64,000 nucleotides of DNA from Posidonia oceanica. Its lineage: Eukaryota; Streptophyta; Magnoliopsida; Alismatales; Posidoniaceae. Location of the stretch: assembly GCA_037176725.1 (NCBI GenBank), contig JAZBRS010000044.1, positions 9,672,001 through 9,736,000 of the forward strand, written 5' to 3'. How positions within the stretch are numbered: position 1 is the stretch's first letter; each line of letters opens with the position of its first letter. The position numbers and the translations under genes were made by a program. A model generated the notes under the pieces. It ran no database searches, had not been told where the DNA came from, and was given only the letters and a program-made list of their open reading frames with translations. Shown here piece after piece: positions 1-12,443 of this stretch.

Positions 1-789
1 TGTCATTTATTTTATTTGCATAATGGTCCTTTGGTAGTGTAAAATAGTTTTCTGTTCTTTATTTTCTAGTCTAGTAGCTTTTTATTTTTTCATTTTAGTC
101 CTGTGCTTGTTAAAAGTCATTTAATCATCTGTTTTTACCTTATTAAATTGCTTTTTAGTCCTGCTCTTTATTTTATTTGCCATTTAGTCCTTTGATCTGT
201 TGTTAACTCATTTAATTTTTACCTTTTCCATACTGCATTGCATTTTTATCCTGTCTTATTTTATTTTTGCACTTTAGTCCTTCATTTGCATGCACAGCAT
301 CATTTATCAGCATCTTTACCTTATAAAATTGCATTTTAGCCCCTACATGATTCAAAATTGCATTCCAGTCCTTAGCATGTTTACAGAAATCATTTAAGAG
401 CAATATTTACCTTATAAAATTGCATTTTAGCCCCTGCATGTTTTCAAATTGCATTTTAGTCCATTGCATCTTTATAAAAATCATTTAAATACATGTTTTA
501 CCTTATTAAATTGCATTTCAGACCTTGTGTTTTATTTTAATTGCATGTAGACCCTTAAATTTTCCAAATCATTGCATATAGACCCTTAAGTTTTCAAAAT
601 CTTTGCTTATAGGCCCCTAACCTTTTCAAAAACTTGCATTTAGGTCCATAACTTTTCTAAAACATCATATATAGGCCCTTTTCTTGCATTTTTGCATGCA
701 TTGCACCCATGCATCATTGCATTTAGCTTGTTTGCACACTTTTAAGCACCCCTAGCTCCCACATATGTGGGAGGGCCTGTTTTGCACAC
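1..789 (+). mobile_element. Element B 5' LTR, left part (split by element A)
   Basis: This segment aligns with 51953-52741 in the 3' LTR of the same element at a constant offset of 51952, with scattered substitutions and no net length change. It ends in the target duplication of element A, and the LTR resumes at 40061. It holds a degenerate phrase array built on TTGCATTTTAGnCC (about every 30-45 bp) from the window start to about 690. An 18-bp perfect palindrome follows at 756-773 (CTCCCACATATGTGGGAG). The LTR start lies left of the window. No coding potential is seen. Confidence 0.88.
785..789. repeat. Target site duplication of element A, left copy
   Basis: CACAC directly abuts the LTR terminus at 790 and is repeated at 40056-40060. 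In the uninterrupted B 3' LTR (around 52737-52741) the same site has a single CACAC, so this is a clean 5-bp duplication. Confidence 0.93.
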
Positions 790-1439
790 TGTAGTAATCC
801 CAATCAGAATCTGGTTTACTATTAGCGGCTATGTCCAAGGAGGAGGGCTCAACTCGAAAACACTTAAAACAGAGGAGAAAAGATAAGAAAAGAAAAAGAT
901 AAGACAATTCAGAGTCGCCACCGTGTCTATTATCGGGAGACAAGGAAAATCGGGGGAAATGCATTAGTTAACACGCAAAACCAAGCAAAAGATGCAATGC
1001 AAAGCAATGCAAAAGAAAACAAATGCAAAAGAATGCAAATGATATGACTCATGCCTAGCATAAGGGCAATATGGTCATTACAGGCCAAAAGACTGGGCAA
1101 GGACTCCTGTTACGTGCGGGGAAGGTGTTAGGCACCCCCGACACGCCTGAGAATCGGTCTTTCTAGGCTTACACTCGCATACGCAGGGAAATGCAGATTC
1201 GAATGCCTAAATGCCAATGAATGCCTGAATGAATGCTCATAGGTGTGCTCTAAGTGGTGGGATGCAATGCAGGAAAGTAAACGTGCAGTCTAAGTGCTCA
1301 GCAGCGCTGTCTGTGTTCCGAACCGGGCGAAACCTGGCTCGTGAGAACTCCAGGCAGTAAGCATCATTGCCCTATATGCAAATGCAAGTGGAAAAGCAAA
1401 ACAGCGGTAAAACCAAGCAATGCAGGCGACATGCAAGAG

Positions 1440-1845
1440 AAAACGGTGTAAAACATGCGAAACAACACAAGAGATGAGAGCGGCACGCGAAACGGTGCAA
1501 GAAAACGAGGCGACACGCGAAACGGTGTGAGAAATCAAAGCCAGCATGCAAAACGGTGCAAGAAACAAGAACGACACGCAAAACGGTGCAGAAAACAAAA
1601 CGGCACGCGAAACGGTACGAGAAAACAAAGCTAGCACGCAAAACGGTGCAAGAAACAAGAACGGCACGCAAAACAGTGCAAGAAAACAAAATGGCACGCA
1701 AAACGGTGCGAGAAACAAGAATGGCACGCAAAACGGTGCCAAAAGCAAAGCGGGCATGCAAAACGGTGCCAAAAACAGAGCAGGACGTGAAACGGTGCCA
1801 AACACGAAGCGGGCACGCAAAACGGTGCCAAAGCAAGTGAAATAA
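1440..1845 (-). repeat. 30-bp tandem array in A 3' LTR
   Basis: About a dozen copies of a 30-bp unit with core CGCAAAACGGTGC (plus strand) and a variable interval of AAGAAACAAGAA type. The unit is a multiple of 3, so several frames stay open through it; this is not coding evidence. The same array in the sister LTR is shorter by about two units. Confidence 0.88.
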
Positions 1846-1969
1846 AGCATCGATAAAACCATGCAGATGCAAATGCTAAGAAAAAGAGCAGGAGAAGCAA
1901 AGGAGAGGTAAACAGCGCAAGTGTGAGAACGAGTGCCATTTAAAGACCACACAAAGTAGGTGTGAAGAC

Positions 1970-2295
1970 CTACAAAGGGGAAGGGAAGCAAGTGGAAGGA
2001 TTACCGCTGTTTTGTGACTGTTTCCCACCGAAATGTCCCACGATGTATCTCGCACGCTGCCAGAAGCTCGCGATGCGATCGGATCGTGGAAAAAAGAGAA
2101 GAAAGTCGCAATTAGTGGTGAATCCAGGGGAAACGCAACACAAAACACTGAGAGTATGCGAAAAGAGGAAGCAGAGTTGATAGATAAGAAGAGGAAGTCT
2201 TATTCTATATGCTCGGGAAACCAGAAAGCAAAAACAATGCATGGAATGCAAATAGTGTGTAAATGAATGCTGTGCAAGGGTTCAGGAGGACTTAC
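1970..2295 (-). other. Candidate LTR intron (GT-AG, 326 bp), A 3' LTR
   Basis: On the minus strand the donor is AAG/GTAAGT, a perfect plant consensus, with the exon ending at 2296. The acceptor is a CT-rich tract ending CCCCTTTGTAG, with the last intron base at 1970. The same pair occurs at 35156-35481 in the sister LTR and, with an independent sequence background, at 40244-40571 and 52925-53252 in element B. Splicing is inferred from the consensus only. Confidence 0.5.
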
Positions 2296-2589
2296 CTTGG
2301 AAATCCGAAGCCTGATCTAAAATCTGCTTGGTCCATGTTGAAGAGTGCTCCGCCGAGGTCGTCCAGGTAGCTTGATTGAGAAGATCCAACGGCCGGATCT
2401 GAAGATATCCCAGCTTCAAGGCAGAGGGGCCAGAACAGGGGAGAAGAATGGATCTAGGTGTACAGGAGGTCCTAGGGGTGTGCACAACAGGTCCTCCCAT
2501 GTAAATGGGAGCTAAGAATGCTTAAGTGTGTGCAAGGAATGCCAAAATGCAAGAATGCATGAGTGCAATGCATGCAGAATGCAAGAAAA

Positions 2590-3560
2590 GACATAAGGAT
2601 GATTTTTCAGAAAACTTGGGAACTTATATGTAGCTTTTGAAAAAGTGGGGGTCTAAATGCAAAGATTTTGAAAAGTTTGGGGCTTTTATGCAAAAATTTT
2701 GAAAACTGGAGAGTCCGAATGCAATTTTGCAAAGTGCAGGGTTCAAAATGCAATTTTTCAAGATAAACATGCATCAAGACATGTTTTGAAATCATATGGG
2801 AGATTGGCATGCAATTTTGAAATCAACAGGGTCTAAAATGCAATTTTGCAAGCAAAACAGTGGTCTGAGTGGTCTAGGAATACAAACAGGGGACCTATAT
2901 GCAATTTTTCAAAGATGCAGGGTCTAAAATGCAATTTTATAAGCAAAATATGCATTTAAATGATTTTTATAAGCATGCAGAGGACCTATGTGCAAATTTT
3001 AAAACATGCAGGGTCAAAAATGCAATTTTATAAGCAAAATATGCATTTAAATGATTTCTATAAGCATGTAGAGGACCTATGTGCAATTTTTAAAACATGT
3101 AGGGTCAAAAATGCAATTTTATAAGCAAAATATGCATTTAAATGCATGCTGTGCATTAATGAGGGACCTATATGCAAAAATCAGAAAATATGGGGGAAAT
3201 GATGTAATGCAGTAAGATAAATTGAAAAATAAAAACCTAAGTTAACAGATCAGAGGACTAAACTGTAAATAAGGAAAAAAGTAGGGACTAGAAATGTAAT
3301 TTATCAAGGTAAAATTTGAGCATTAAATCAGATTATCAACTGGAGGACTAACATGCAATAACAAGGAACTAGAGGACCAGAACTTAAAAAAACACTAAAG
3401 AGAAACACTGTGGAAGGACTAACATGCAATTAATCAACTTTTTAAGTTTTTCATGCAATATCATAAGATTTAAATGCGAAATTAAATGAACTTTAAACAG
3501 AGGCAGGACCAGAATGCAATAAGTTAAAAAAGCAAGGCAGATATGCAATTTATCAACAAA
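2590..3560 (-). repeat. Degenerate TGCA-phrase array with a 91-bp tandem repeat
   Basis: On the plus strand the phrase GGtCtAAAATGCAATTTT recurs with irregular spacing. Around 2931, 3022 and 3113 a unit containing TATAAGCAAAATATGCATTT repeats at exactly 91-bp steps. An equivalent domain occupies the same relative place in every LTR of this window. No gene is present. Confidence 0.7.
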
Positions 3561-3678
3561 ATACTATGGTAAAGAAAAAAATAAAGGAACAGTAATTGGC
3601 CGGCGACCATGGGCACTGTAGCAAATGCTACTAGTGCCCAAGAACACCGAAAAAGGGGGGTTGAGGTGGCGCAGACCG

Positions 3679-3683
3679 GCGGG
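3679..3683. repeat. Target site duplication of solo LTR F, left copy
   Basis: GCGGG precedes F and GCAGG follows it at 9369-9373. The sister LTR of A has a single GCGGG here, continuing CGATCTTCTCC, so the insertion site is certain. The one mismatch is a G-to-A at a CpG. Confidence 0.85.
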
Positions 3684-6600
3684 TGTAGTAATCCCGGTGT
3701 TCAGATCGTCCATGCACGTTGCCAAAGCTCGCGTGCACCGATCGGAATCAGGCTCACTATAAGCGGCTATATCCGAGAAGGAAAACCTAACTCGAAAACA
3801 TTTAAAAGAGAGAAAAAGGGAAAGAAGAAGAAGATAAGACAAAATCGGAGTCGCCACCAAGTCTATTAGATCGGGAGACAAGGAAAACCGGGGAAATGCG
3901 TGAATAATCACGCAAAACCAAGCAAAAGATGCAATGCAAGGCAATGCAGAAGAAATAAGATGCAAATGAATGCAAATGATGTGACTCGTGCCTAGGATAA
4001 GGGCAATATGGTCATTGCGGGCCAAGAGAGGGTAAGGACTCCTGTTACGCGCGGGGAAGGTGTTAGGCACCCCCGACACGCCCGAGAATCGGTCTTTCTA
4101 GGCTTACGCTCGCATACGCAGGGAAGTGCAGATTTTAGATGCCTAAGTGCCAATGAATGCTTATCTAGATGCTCAAAGGTGTGCTCTAAGTGAGGGAATG
4201 CAGTGCAAGAAAGGAAACGGGCAATCTAAGCGCTCAGCAACGCTGTCTGTGTTCCGAACCGGGCGAAACCTGGCTCGTGAGAACTCCAGGCAGTAAGCAT
4301 CACTGCCTTATATGCAAATGCGGGCGATAAAACAAAACAGCGGGGAAAAACAGGCAATGCAAGCGACATGCAGAGAAAAACAGCGTAAAACACGTAAAAC
4401 GAGGCAAGAACGTAAAACGATGCAAGACAAAGAAGCGACACGCAAAACGGAGCGAGAAAACCAAAGGACATGCAAAACGATGCAAAACAAAGAAGCGGCA
4501 CGCAAAACGGTGCGAGGAAACGAAACTACACGCAAAACGGAGCAAGAAAATCAAAGGGCACGCAAAACGATGCAAAACAAAGAAGCAGCGTGCAAAACGG
4601 TGCGAGAAAACAGAACTGTATCCAAAAACGGAGCAAGAAAACCAAAGGGCATGCAAAACGATGCAAAACAAAGAAGCGGCACGCAAAACGGTGCGAGGAA
4701 ACGAAACTACACGCAAAACGGAGCAAGAAAATCAAAGGGCACGCAAAACGATGCAAAACAAAGAAGCGGTACGCAAAACAGTGTGAGAAAACAGAATTGC
4801 ACGCAAAACGGAGCAAGAAAATCAAAGGGCACGCAAAACGGAGCGAGACAAAGAGGCGGCACGCAAAACGGTGCAAGACAAAGCGAAAAGAGCGCGTAAA
4901 AACCATGCGATGCGAATGATATGCAAAACAATACTACCGAAGTTCCGGGGGACTTACCTTGGGCATCCGAAGTCTGATCTGAAATCCGATTGGTCCATGC
5001 TGAAGAATACTCCGTCGGGGTCGCTCTGGCAGCTTATTTGGGGAGATCCAACGGTCGGATTGGAAGATATCGCAACTTCAGAGCAGAAGGGCCAGAACAG
5101 GAGAGAAGAACAGATCTAGGTGTTCGGGAGGTCCTAGGAGTGTGCGAAAGGCCCTCCCAAGTGAAGGGGAGCTAGAAGTACTTAGTGTGTGCAAGAGGAT
5201 GCTAAAATGCAAAGCTAAATGGATGCAGAATGCATGCAAAAGCAAGAAGAAACAAGGGGGGAAAATCTGGAAAAGACAGAGATCCAAATGCATTTCTGGA
5301 AAAGAAGAGGGGGCTAAATGCAAATTTTCGAAAAGGACGGGGCCCTCAAGGGAGAGTTTTGAAAACAGGAGAGGGCAGAGGGTTATTTTGCAGAAGACTG
5401 AGCTCAGAATGCTATTTTGAAAAGAGGGTATGCATTGGAAGAAGTTTTGAAAATCAAAGGAGGTCAGAATGCAATTTTGGAAAAAACTAGGGTCTAGAGT
5501 GCAAATTTTCCAGAAAATGAGGTTCCGGGGAGTCCGGGAATGCAAGTGGAGGGTCTACATGTAATTTTGTAAGCATGGGAGCTAAGATGCAATTTTAGGG
5601 GCAATAGTCTTTTTACATGCCTTTAAAAGGATACAAGGACCTATGTGTCATTTTTAAAACATGCAAGGGTCAAATATGCAATTTTATATGCAAAATATGC
5701 TCTGAAAACCAAAAGACAGGACTGATGTACAATTTTTGGAAAAAAAACAGGGGCCAAAATGCAATGCAATAAGCAAAAATGCATGCAGGATGGTTACTGT
5801 CCATTTAAAATGGACCTAAATGCAAAAATGCAAAATCAGGAGGCAAAACATGCAATGCAGTATGCAAAAATAAAAAATAAAACCTAAGTTTCTACAGTGC
5901 ATGGATCTAAATGCAAAATCAGAAACATGCAGGGGGCCAGAATGCAATGCAATATGGCAAAATACATGCAAATAAATGAACTGATTTAAAGCAGGACCTA
6001 AGTGCAAAAATTAGAAACAGAGGGACTAAAACATAAAAAATTACAACTACATAGCACAGTAACAGGACCGAAATGTAAATACTGAAAAACAGAAATAAAA
6101 GCTGCAATTTAGCATGATATTTAATTAAAAACTAAGCTAATTAAATGGACAGAGGACTAAAACGCAAAAATGAGATAACTTAAGGCAGAAATGCAATATT
6201 AGCACAGAAACTATATTACTGGAAAAATAACTAAACAGTAACCTACCGGCGGTGAGAGGTACTGTAGCAGTGAGCCACCGGACCTCAACACCGCCGGCAC
6301 AGAGGGCTTGAGGAGACGCGGGAGGGTGGAGGCTACTGCTGGCGTTCGTGCGGAGCTCTGGGGACTGTCGGAGCAATGTTCTGTTGGTCGGAGCAGCGAG
6401 GAGACAGCAGACCGGCGCCGAAGAAGAAGCATCGTCCGGCGAGTTGCAATCGGAGTAGGAGAGCCGGAGAGCTGGTTCTGGTTGGCGGAAAAGCATCAGA
6501 GGAGGGAGAGGGAGCGGGGGAGGCAAGGAATTACCTGCGTTCGCGTCCGGAGTGTGCCCCTGACCTCGACAGAGTCGGAGGTGGCCGGCGGTCGTCGTCT

Positions 6601-9368
6601 GGTCGCAGCGGTGACCTCCAGCGATTCGCGGAGGTTGGGTCTTCTTCAGGACGTTCTTCCGGAGCTCCCTGGGTGATCGGACGGAGTTTCTGCAGCTCAA
6701 GCGAAGAAATGAATTTTTTGGGTCCTCAGGTTGCTGCCGGAGGTGGGGGGCCTTGTCTACTGCTCGTCCGGTGGAAAGGAACCCTCTGGGAGGTTGCTGG
6801 GGGTTCGGGGAGGCTTGCTGGATAGCTAGGTTGCAGTTCTGGAGAGTGCGGAGGAGATTTGGAAGTCGGGCTGATTTCTGGTTTGAAGTTGGGACAGGTG
6901 TTTGTAGTGGAGTTTGCGGTCTGTGGTGAACGGTTGGGCTTGAGGTCTGGTGTTCTGGAAAGGTGGGATGCAGGTGAATGTCTGGGTAGATTTTGGTGGG
7001 AAGTTGCGGGTTGTGGTGAAGGGAATTGTGAAAGGAGTTGGGTTGGGTTTGCAACCGGCTCTCTGGTGACCAGGAGGCGTTTTTAGGTGGTGGAAAGGCA
7101 GTGGAAGGGTGGAGGATGAAAGCTGGCTGCAGGGTGAGTTTGGGGGAACAATTGGGGGAGAGATCCAGGCTTGGAAGGGCGTTGTGTTGCTGGAAAAAGA
7201 AGAGGATCGTCTGGTGGGGATTTCAGAGGGAAAAGGAGAAGGATTCGGTGTGGGAATGCTCTGGAACGGTGGCTTCTCTCCGGGATGCTCAGGGAGGACC
7301 TTCAAGCTCTCCCTCACTGCCCTCTCTTCTCTGGAATTGGAGCGTGAAAAGGGGGAGAATCCAGGTGTCTTTTTTGGGTCTTGGTTTGCCGGGAAGGGAA
7401 GAAATCCCGGTTTCTGGGTGGATTCCAGAGGAAAAAAGGAGGGTTCTCTCTTTGGCTGGGAATCACTCGGGGGTGCTCTCTTCCGGGGATGCTTCGGTCC
7501 TCTGGTTTCTTCTCCTCTCCTCCTCCCGATTAAGGTTCTGCTCCTCCCTCTTTTTGTTTTGCAGGTCTGCAAGACTGTGGCAATTAATTGCCGAGGAAGC
7601 GGGTGGCAGGAGCACGGACGAGGTTCGGCGCATGCCGGTCCGGTCCGAGCAGATGGCGTGCGAGCACATGCCTGGCCATGGCAGAAGACCGCAGGAGATC
7701 GCAGCAGCTGCAGGCGGTGGGTACTGTGCGGAGGGAGGGAAGGAGGAAGAAGACTGTAGCCGTGGGCCGGGCCTGGGATTTTGAAAAAAAAGAAGGAAAA
7801 AAAGGAAAACGGGCTGATGGGCCCAGTAAGGAAGAAAAGAAAATAAAAAGGAAGAAAGAAAGAAAGAGAGGGAAAAGAAAGGAAATAAAATTAGAAAAAA
7901 TAAATTAAAAATAAATAAATATACTAGAAAGATTGTGTTGTGGGTTAGGGTTTTAATTAGATTTTTTAATGACTGTTTTGGGGTTAATTAATGTGTTTTG
8001 GGCTTGATTAGGGTTTTAGGGCTTTCTTTTGTTTTTAATTTGTTTTCCACTTGATTAAGTGTTTGTTAAATCTTTTAAATTGTTTTTTTAAAATTGTGTT
8101 TTCTTGTTAAGTATTTTAGGATGTTAATTAGGATTTTTAGGATTTATTTTTATATTAATTAGAGTGGGTTTTGGCTTTTAGTTTTAATCTTTTAAGGTTT
8201 TCTTTTCTTAAGTCTTTTGAATTATGTTTGGATTTTTTATTTGTTGATTTTTCTTGAGGTTTTTAGTTAGATTTTTCTGGCTTGATGGGGTGTTTTTTAA
8301 GTCTTTTAAATGTGTTTTCCTTTTCCTTTTAAGTTTTTATGTTGTTCTTCTTATGTTTACTAAGTTAAGTCTTTTGCTTCTTTAATTACTTGTTTTAGTG
8401 TTTGATTTTTTAATTCTTCTTTTAGGGTTTGTTTTTTAATTCTTCTGATGGGGGTTTTTACTTTTGGCGGGTTTTGATTTTATTTTAGTTTTTTCCTTAA
8501 TTTTTCAGTGTTTTCTTTTGGTTTGTTTTGCATTTTTTAGTTTGCATGCTTGAGCTTGATTTAGTTAAGTTTAAGTTTTTTAATTGCTTGTTTAATGTTT
8601 TTTAGTTGTTTTTCTTAGAACTCTGATTTGTCTCTTTTATGTTTTGGGGTTTTACAGATTTTTAGGGATTTTTATGGGTTTTTGCAAAAGAGAGAAAAGG
8701 GAAAGGGGAGGAGGAAAGAAATGGGAAAAGGAGGGAAATAGAGGGAAAAGAGATAGGTTGGAGAGAAATGATTTTTAAAATTCAGGGAAAATGCTACAAA
8801 TAAAATAAAAATAGGAATAAGATAGAGAAGGGATAGAAGTACAAAGGGGGCCCACAGCCAAGTCAGAAAAAGGGCAAGAAGGGGATGAAAAGAGAGACGA
8901 TAATCAGGAGAGAGAGAGGAGAGAGAAAACGATAATCCCGGAGAGAGAAAACGATAATTTGGCCAAAAGGAGGGCTTAGAGGTCTCGGAAAGGGGTGAAA
9001 CTTGGCAAGTGTAGGGTCTAGGGTTTGAGGAGCTGGCTCTGAAGTTTTGGTTTGATTCTGAGAAGGTTTTAGAGGGGTTTCAAGGTGTAGAAAAAGGTAG
9101 TTTTGCACAAGTTTTCTAGGGTTTTTGGGAGGGGTTCTGATTGAAATTTTGCAGGCTTTTTGGTGGGTTTGCTAAGTCATCAGGGGTGAGTTTTCCTGTG
9201 GATTTTGGTTAGTTTTCAGGTCTGGGAAAGGGGGGTAATCCTAGGTCGAGTTTGGGCTTGTTTTGAGGGGAAAGCAGGAGAGAAAGGTGTGGGTTTGGGT
9301 CTAGATTCGGGTCCAGCAGTCACCAGAAGGTTCCAAACGATCCGGCCTGTCAAAATGGGGTGTCTACA
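3684..9368 (-). mobile_element. Solo LTR F (Tat/Ogre type, 5685 bp)
   Basis: A single complete LTR on the minus strand, starting TGTAGACACCCC at 9368 and ending GGATTACTACA at 3684. It is flanked by GCGGG/GCAGG and inserted in the 3' LTR of A. There is no internal region, consistent with LTR-LTR recombination. It has the same domain order as A's LTR: CT/GATAAT tracts near 8880-8950, A/T-rich 7900-8680, GC-rich 6250-7790, phrase array 5280-6240, a 5' splice-site consensus at 4952-4960, a 30-bp array at 4375-4905, a conserved GC-rich block near 4035-4110 and a PBS-like site at 3846-3856. It is closest to solo LTR G. It lacks the 326-bp intron-like segment. Confidence 0.92.
4375..4905 (-). repeat. 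30-bp tandem array in F with 90-bp higher-order period
   Basis: About 17 units with core CGCAAAACGGaGC. Three successive variants (endings of GAAAACCAAAGG, AACAAAGAAGCGG and GAGGAAACGAAAC type) recur in order, giving a 90-bp higher-order unit. Open frames through it are artefacts of the 3n period. Confidence 0.85.
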
Positions 9369-9373
9369 GCAGG
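9369..9373. repeat. Target site duplication of solo LTR F, right copy
   Basis: GCAGG immediately follows the F terminus and continues CGATCTTCTCC as in the uninterrupted sister LTR near 36867. Confidence 0.85.
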
Positions 9374-12300
9374 CGATCTTCTCCGGAGGCAAGCAGAGCT
9401 CGGGCGACGTCCGGCGAGGCTCGGGGCTACCTGAAATAGACCGGAGAGGACACCGGAGCATCGCAGACCTGCTCAAAGGCAGTCTGAGCGATTGGCACGA
9501 CGTCGACGCGATCTGGAGGCACCGGCGTACTCTTGGAGGTCGTGCGAACCTGGGACAACCGTTGGAGCGGAGCTCTGCAGACCGGAGCGGCGGAACGGCA
9601 TCTGGGCTCGCTGGAGAAGAAAGCAGTCGGCAGCATTGACTTGGCGAGGAAGGCACTGGAACCCTAATCTAAGGGGCTAGGAAGCAAGAGCAGAGAAAAA
9701 CTAAGCTAAAGGTGCAGAGGAATACCTGTTTTGCAGTCCGGAGTGTCCCCCCGACGTGGGTGGGTTCTGCAGGTGCCGGCGGTGGTCGTCCGGCTACTGG
9801 GAGCGTCGCTAGTGGGCTGCGATCGGTTGGAACTTCTCAGTGCGGCCCTCTGGTGCCTCCTGAATGCTCGGAGCGGAGCTTCGACGATCAGAGAGAAGAT
9901 TGGCAGTTTTGGGTGCACAGCAAAAGGCCGGAGGTGGGGGTGACTGTCTCCTGCCTTCTGGATCAAACGGAGGGTATCGGCGACTTGCTGGATGGTTGAG
10001 GAAGGTGTGTGGATGCTCTGGAGGGCCAGGAAAGGGCTAGAGAGGAAGTTTGGGATTGGAAGGATTTTCTAGCAAAGAAGTGGGTAGGTGTTTGTGGTGG
10101 TAGGTCTGGTCTATGGTGAGAACTGAGGGTGATGCTTGGGTGGTTTAGGAAGGTGGTGTTTCAGGGAGTTACGGGGTAGATTTTGGGACGAAATGGAGGC
10201 CTATGGTGTTGGGAATTCTGGAAGGGCTGGTGTTGGGTTCTGTTGTGGATTTTCAGATGATTGAGGGGAAATGCTGGGATGGTTTCGGGCGTGGAAGGAA
10301 GGGGAAGGATGCTGGAGGTTTGGGTGAGATTGGGGGTTGAATTTTGAATGATTTGCTACGCTGTGAAGGCTGGTTTTAGGTGGAAAGGAAGAGGAGGAAG
10401 AGGTCTGATCTCTGGCAGAGGAAGAGGAGGAGAATTGGGGGCTCTCTTGCTCTGGATTCTCTCACTCTCTCCTAGACGACGAAAAAGCGGAGGAAGGAGG
10501 TGAAGTCTGAGGCTTTTTATCGGCTACGATGGAGTGAAGCGCAGTGGATTTGAATTGCCACCGATGGGAGCTGCTGCTGATGGGAGAGGAGCAGCCGAAG
10601 GCGATGGGCAATTAATGCCCCTAGAGAAGCCGCTGAGACGCGAGAGAGGAGGGAGGTGGACTGGTGCTGATGGTGATCGGGAGGGAGAAGAAATTGAATT
10701 TGAAGGAGGTGGAGGGAGACTGGTGGCGCGGGAGAGGGAGAATTGTGGAGGAAGAAGAAGAAGAAGAAGAAGGAAGGAGGGGCTGAAGGCTGCGGGCCGG
10801 GCCGCTGTGCGAAAAAAAGAAAAAAAAGAAAGAAGGAAAAGAAGGAAGGAGGGGGGAAAAGGGTCGGACTGGGCCCTGCAGGAGAGAAAAGAAAAAATAG
10901 AAAGAATGGAGAAAAGGAAGGAAAGGGAAGAGGAAAAGAAAGAAATAAAATTGATAAAAATAAAATAAAAATAGAAAAAAAAATTTAGAGTGATTGTGTT
11001 TTAAATTAGGACTTTGATTAGGCTTTTTAATGATTGTTTTTGGTTGGTTAATTGGGTTTAAAGGGGTTTTTAGTTTTGATTAGGGTTTTTAAGGTTTTCT
11101 TTGCTTTTGATTTGTCTTTAATTTTGATTAAATGTTTGTTAAGTCTCTTAAGTTGTTTTTTAATTATGTTTTTCTTGTTAAGTACTTGGGATGTTAATTA
11201 GGATTTTTAAAGTTTGTTTTTAAATCAATTAGAGTGAGTTTTAGATTTTTGATTTTGGTCTTTTTTCCTTAAGTCTTTTTTGATTTGCTTTTGATTTTTG
11301 TTTGTTAAGTTCTTTGAATATTTTTTTAGTTAAGTTTTCTTGTTAAGTTCTTAATTAAGTGTTTTTAAATTCTGATTGTTTGTTTTTTCCTTTTAGTTAG
11401 GTTTTTGAATTATTCTCTTTAAATTTGTTAAGTTAGGTTTTTGCTTCTTAATAATTAGCCCTTGCATTTCTTAAGTGTTTTCTTGGTTGTTTTTAATAGG
11501 ATTTTACTCTTACTTGTTTTGATTACATTTTGGCTTTTTCCTTGATTTTACAGCATTTTCTTTTGGTTTGTCTTGCATTTTTTAAGTTGCATTCTTGATT
11601 TTCCATTTTGGCTAGATTTAGTTAGGTTTAAGTTTTTAATTGTTTGCTTAATGTTTTTAATTATTTATTTTAGGGTTTTGGTTTGCTTTCCCCTTGTTTT
11701 AGTGTTTTTGAAAGTTTTTAAGGGTTTTTTAAGGATTTAGTAAGAGAAAGGAAATGGAAATTAAAAGGAAGAAGAAAAGGGAGAAATGGAGGAATAAATA
11801 GGAAAGAGAGGAGCTGAAAGAAAATAATTTTTTGAAAGTCAAGGAAATTGATAAAAATAAGATAAAAATAGGAATGAGATTGAGAAGAGATATGAGCACA
11901 AGGGGGGCCCACAACCAGGCAAGAAAAAGGGAGAGAAGGGGGTGAAAAGAAGGAGGATAATCAGGAGAGAGAGAGGAGAGAGAAAAAAAATAATCTAGGA
12001 GAGAGAAAAGGATAATTTGGGTAAATGGAGGGTTTAGAGGTTTTGAAAAGGGGTCAAAATTAGGGAATGTGTAGCCTAGGGTCTCTAGTGTTAGTCCTAG
12101 GGTTTTGGTTTGGTTTTGAGAAAGTTTTGGAAGGGTTTTGAGGTGTAGAAAAAGGGTAGTTTTACCTAGGTTTTCTAGAGTTTTTGGGAGTGGTTTTAGG
12201 TTGGAAATTTCTAAGTGTTTGGGTAAGTTTGCTAAGTTGGGAGTGGTGAGTTTTCTTATAGTTTTGGGTAAGTTTTTGGGCTTGGGAAATGGGTGTAATC

Positions 12301-12428
12301 TCAGGTCAAGTTTACGCTTGTTTTGTAGAGTAGAATGAAGAGGATTGTGTAGTTTTGACCTAGGTTTAGATCCAGAAGTCACTAGAAGATTCCAATTGAT
12401 TCAAGCCTGTCAAAATGGGGTGTCAACA

Positions 12429-12443
12429 GATGCCCCTCCCTGA
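12429..12443 (-). other. Polypurine tract of element A
   Basis: On the minus strand the bases just before the 3' LTR read CAGGGAGGGGCATC, then TGTTGACA. A purine run in this position is the expected plus-strand primer of an LTR retrotransposon. It is short and followed by a few non-purines. Confidence 0.6.

Larger units (their letters stand above)
790..12428 (-). mobile_element. Element A 3' LTR (interrupted by solo LTR F)
   Basis: It begins at 12428 (minus: TGTTGACACCCC) and ends at 790 (ATTACTACA). Without F and its duplicated target it is 5949 bp, against 6009 bp for the sister LTR at 34047-40055. From LTR start to end it contains: a terminal block with GATAAT and CT-rich tracts (12428-11930); an A/T-rich domain with AACCCTAA-like words (about 11750-10980); a purine-rich, then GC-rich domain (10980-9374 and 3683-3600); the TTGCATTTTAGACC phrase array (about 3560-2590); a CTCCC/GGGAG hairpin (about 2502-2513); a candidate intron (2295-1970); a 30-bp tandem array; a conserved GC-rich block (about 1190-1080); and a PBS-like site at 911-920. 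ORFs here follow repeat phase and are not genes. Confidence 0.9.

Noticed and set aside
6137..7784. ORFs of 100-305 codons on both strands in the GC-rich part of LTR F (and counterparts in A, G and B)
   Set aside because: Overlapping frames on both strands, low-complexity Pro/Ser/Gly/Arg composition, no shared start or frame between LTRs; a compositional effect.
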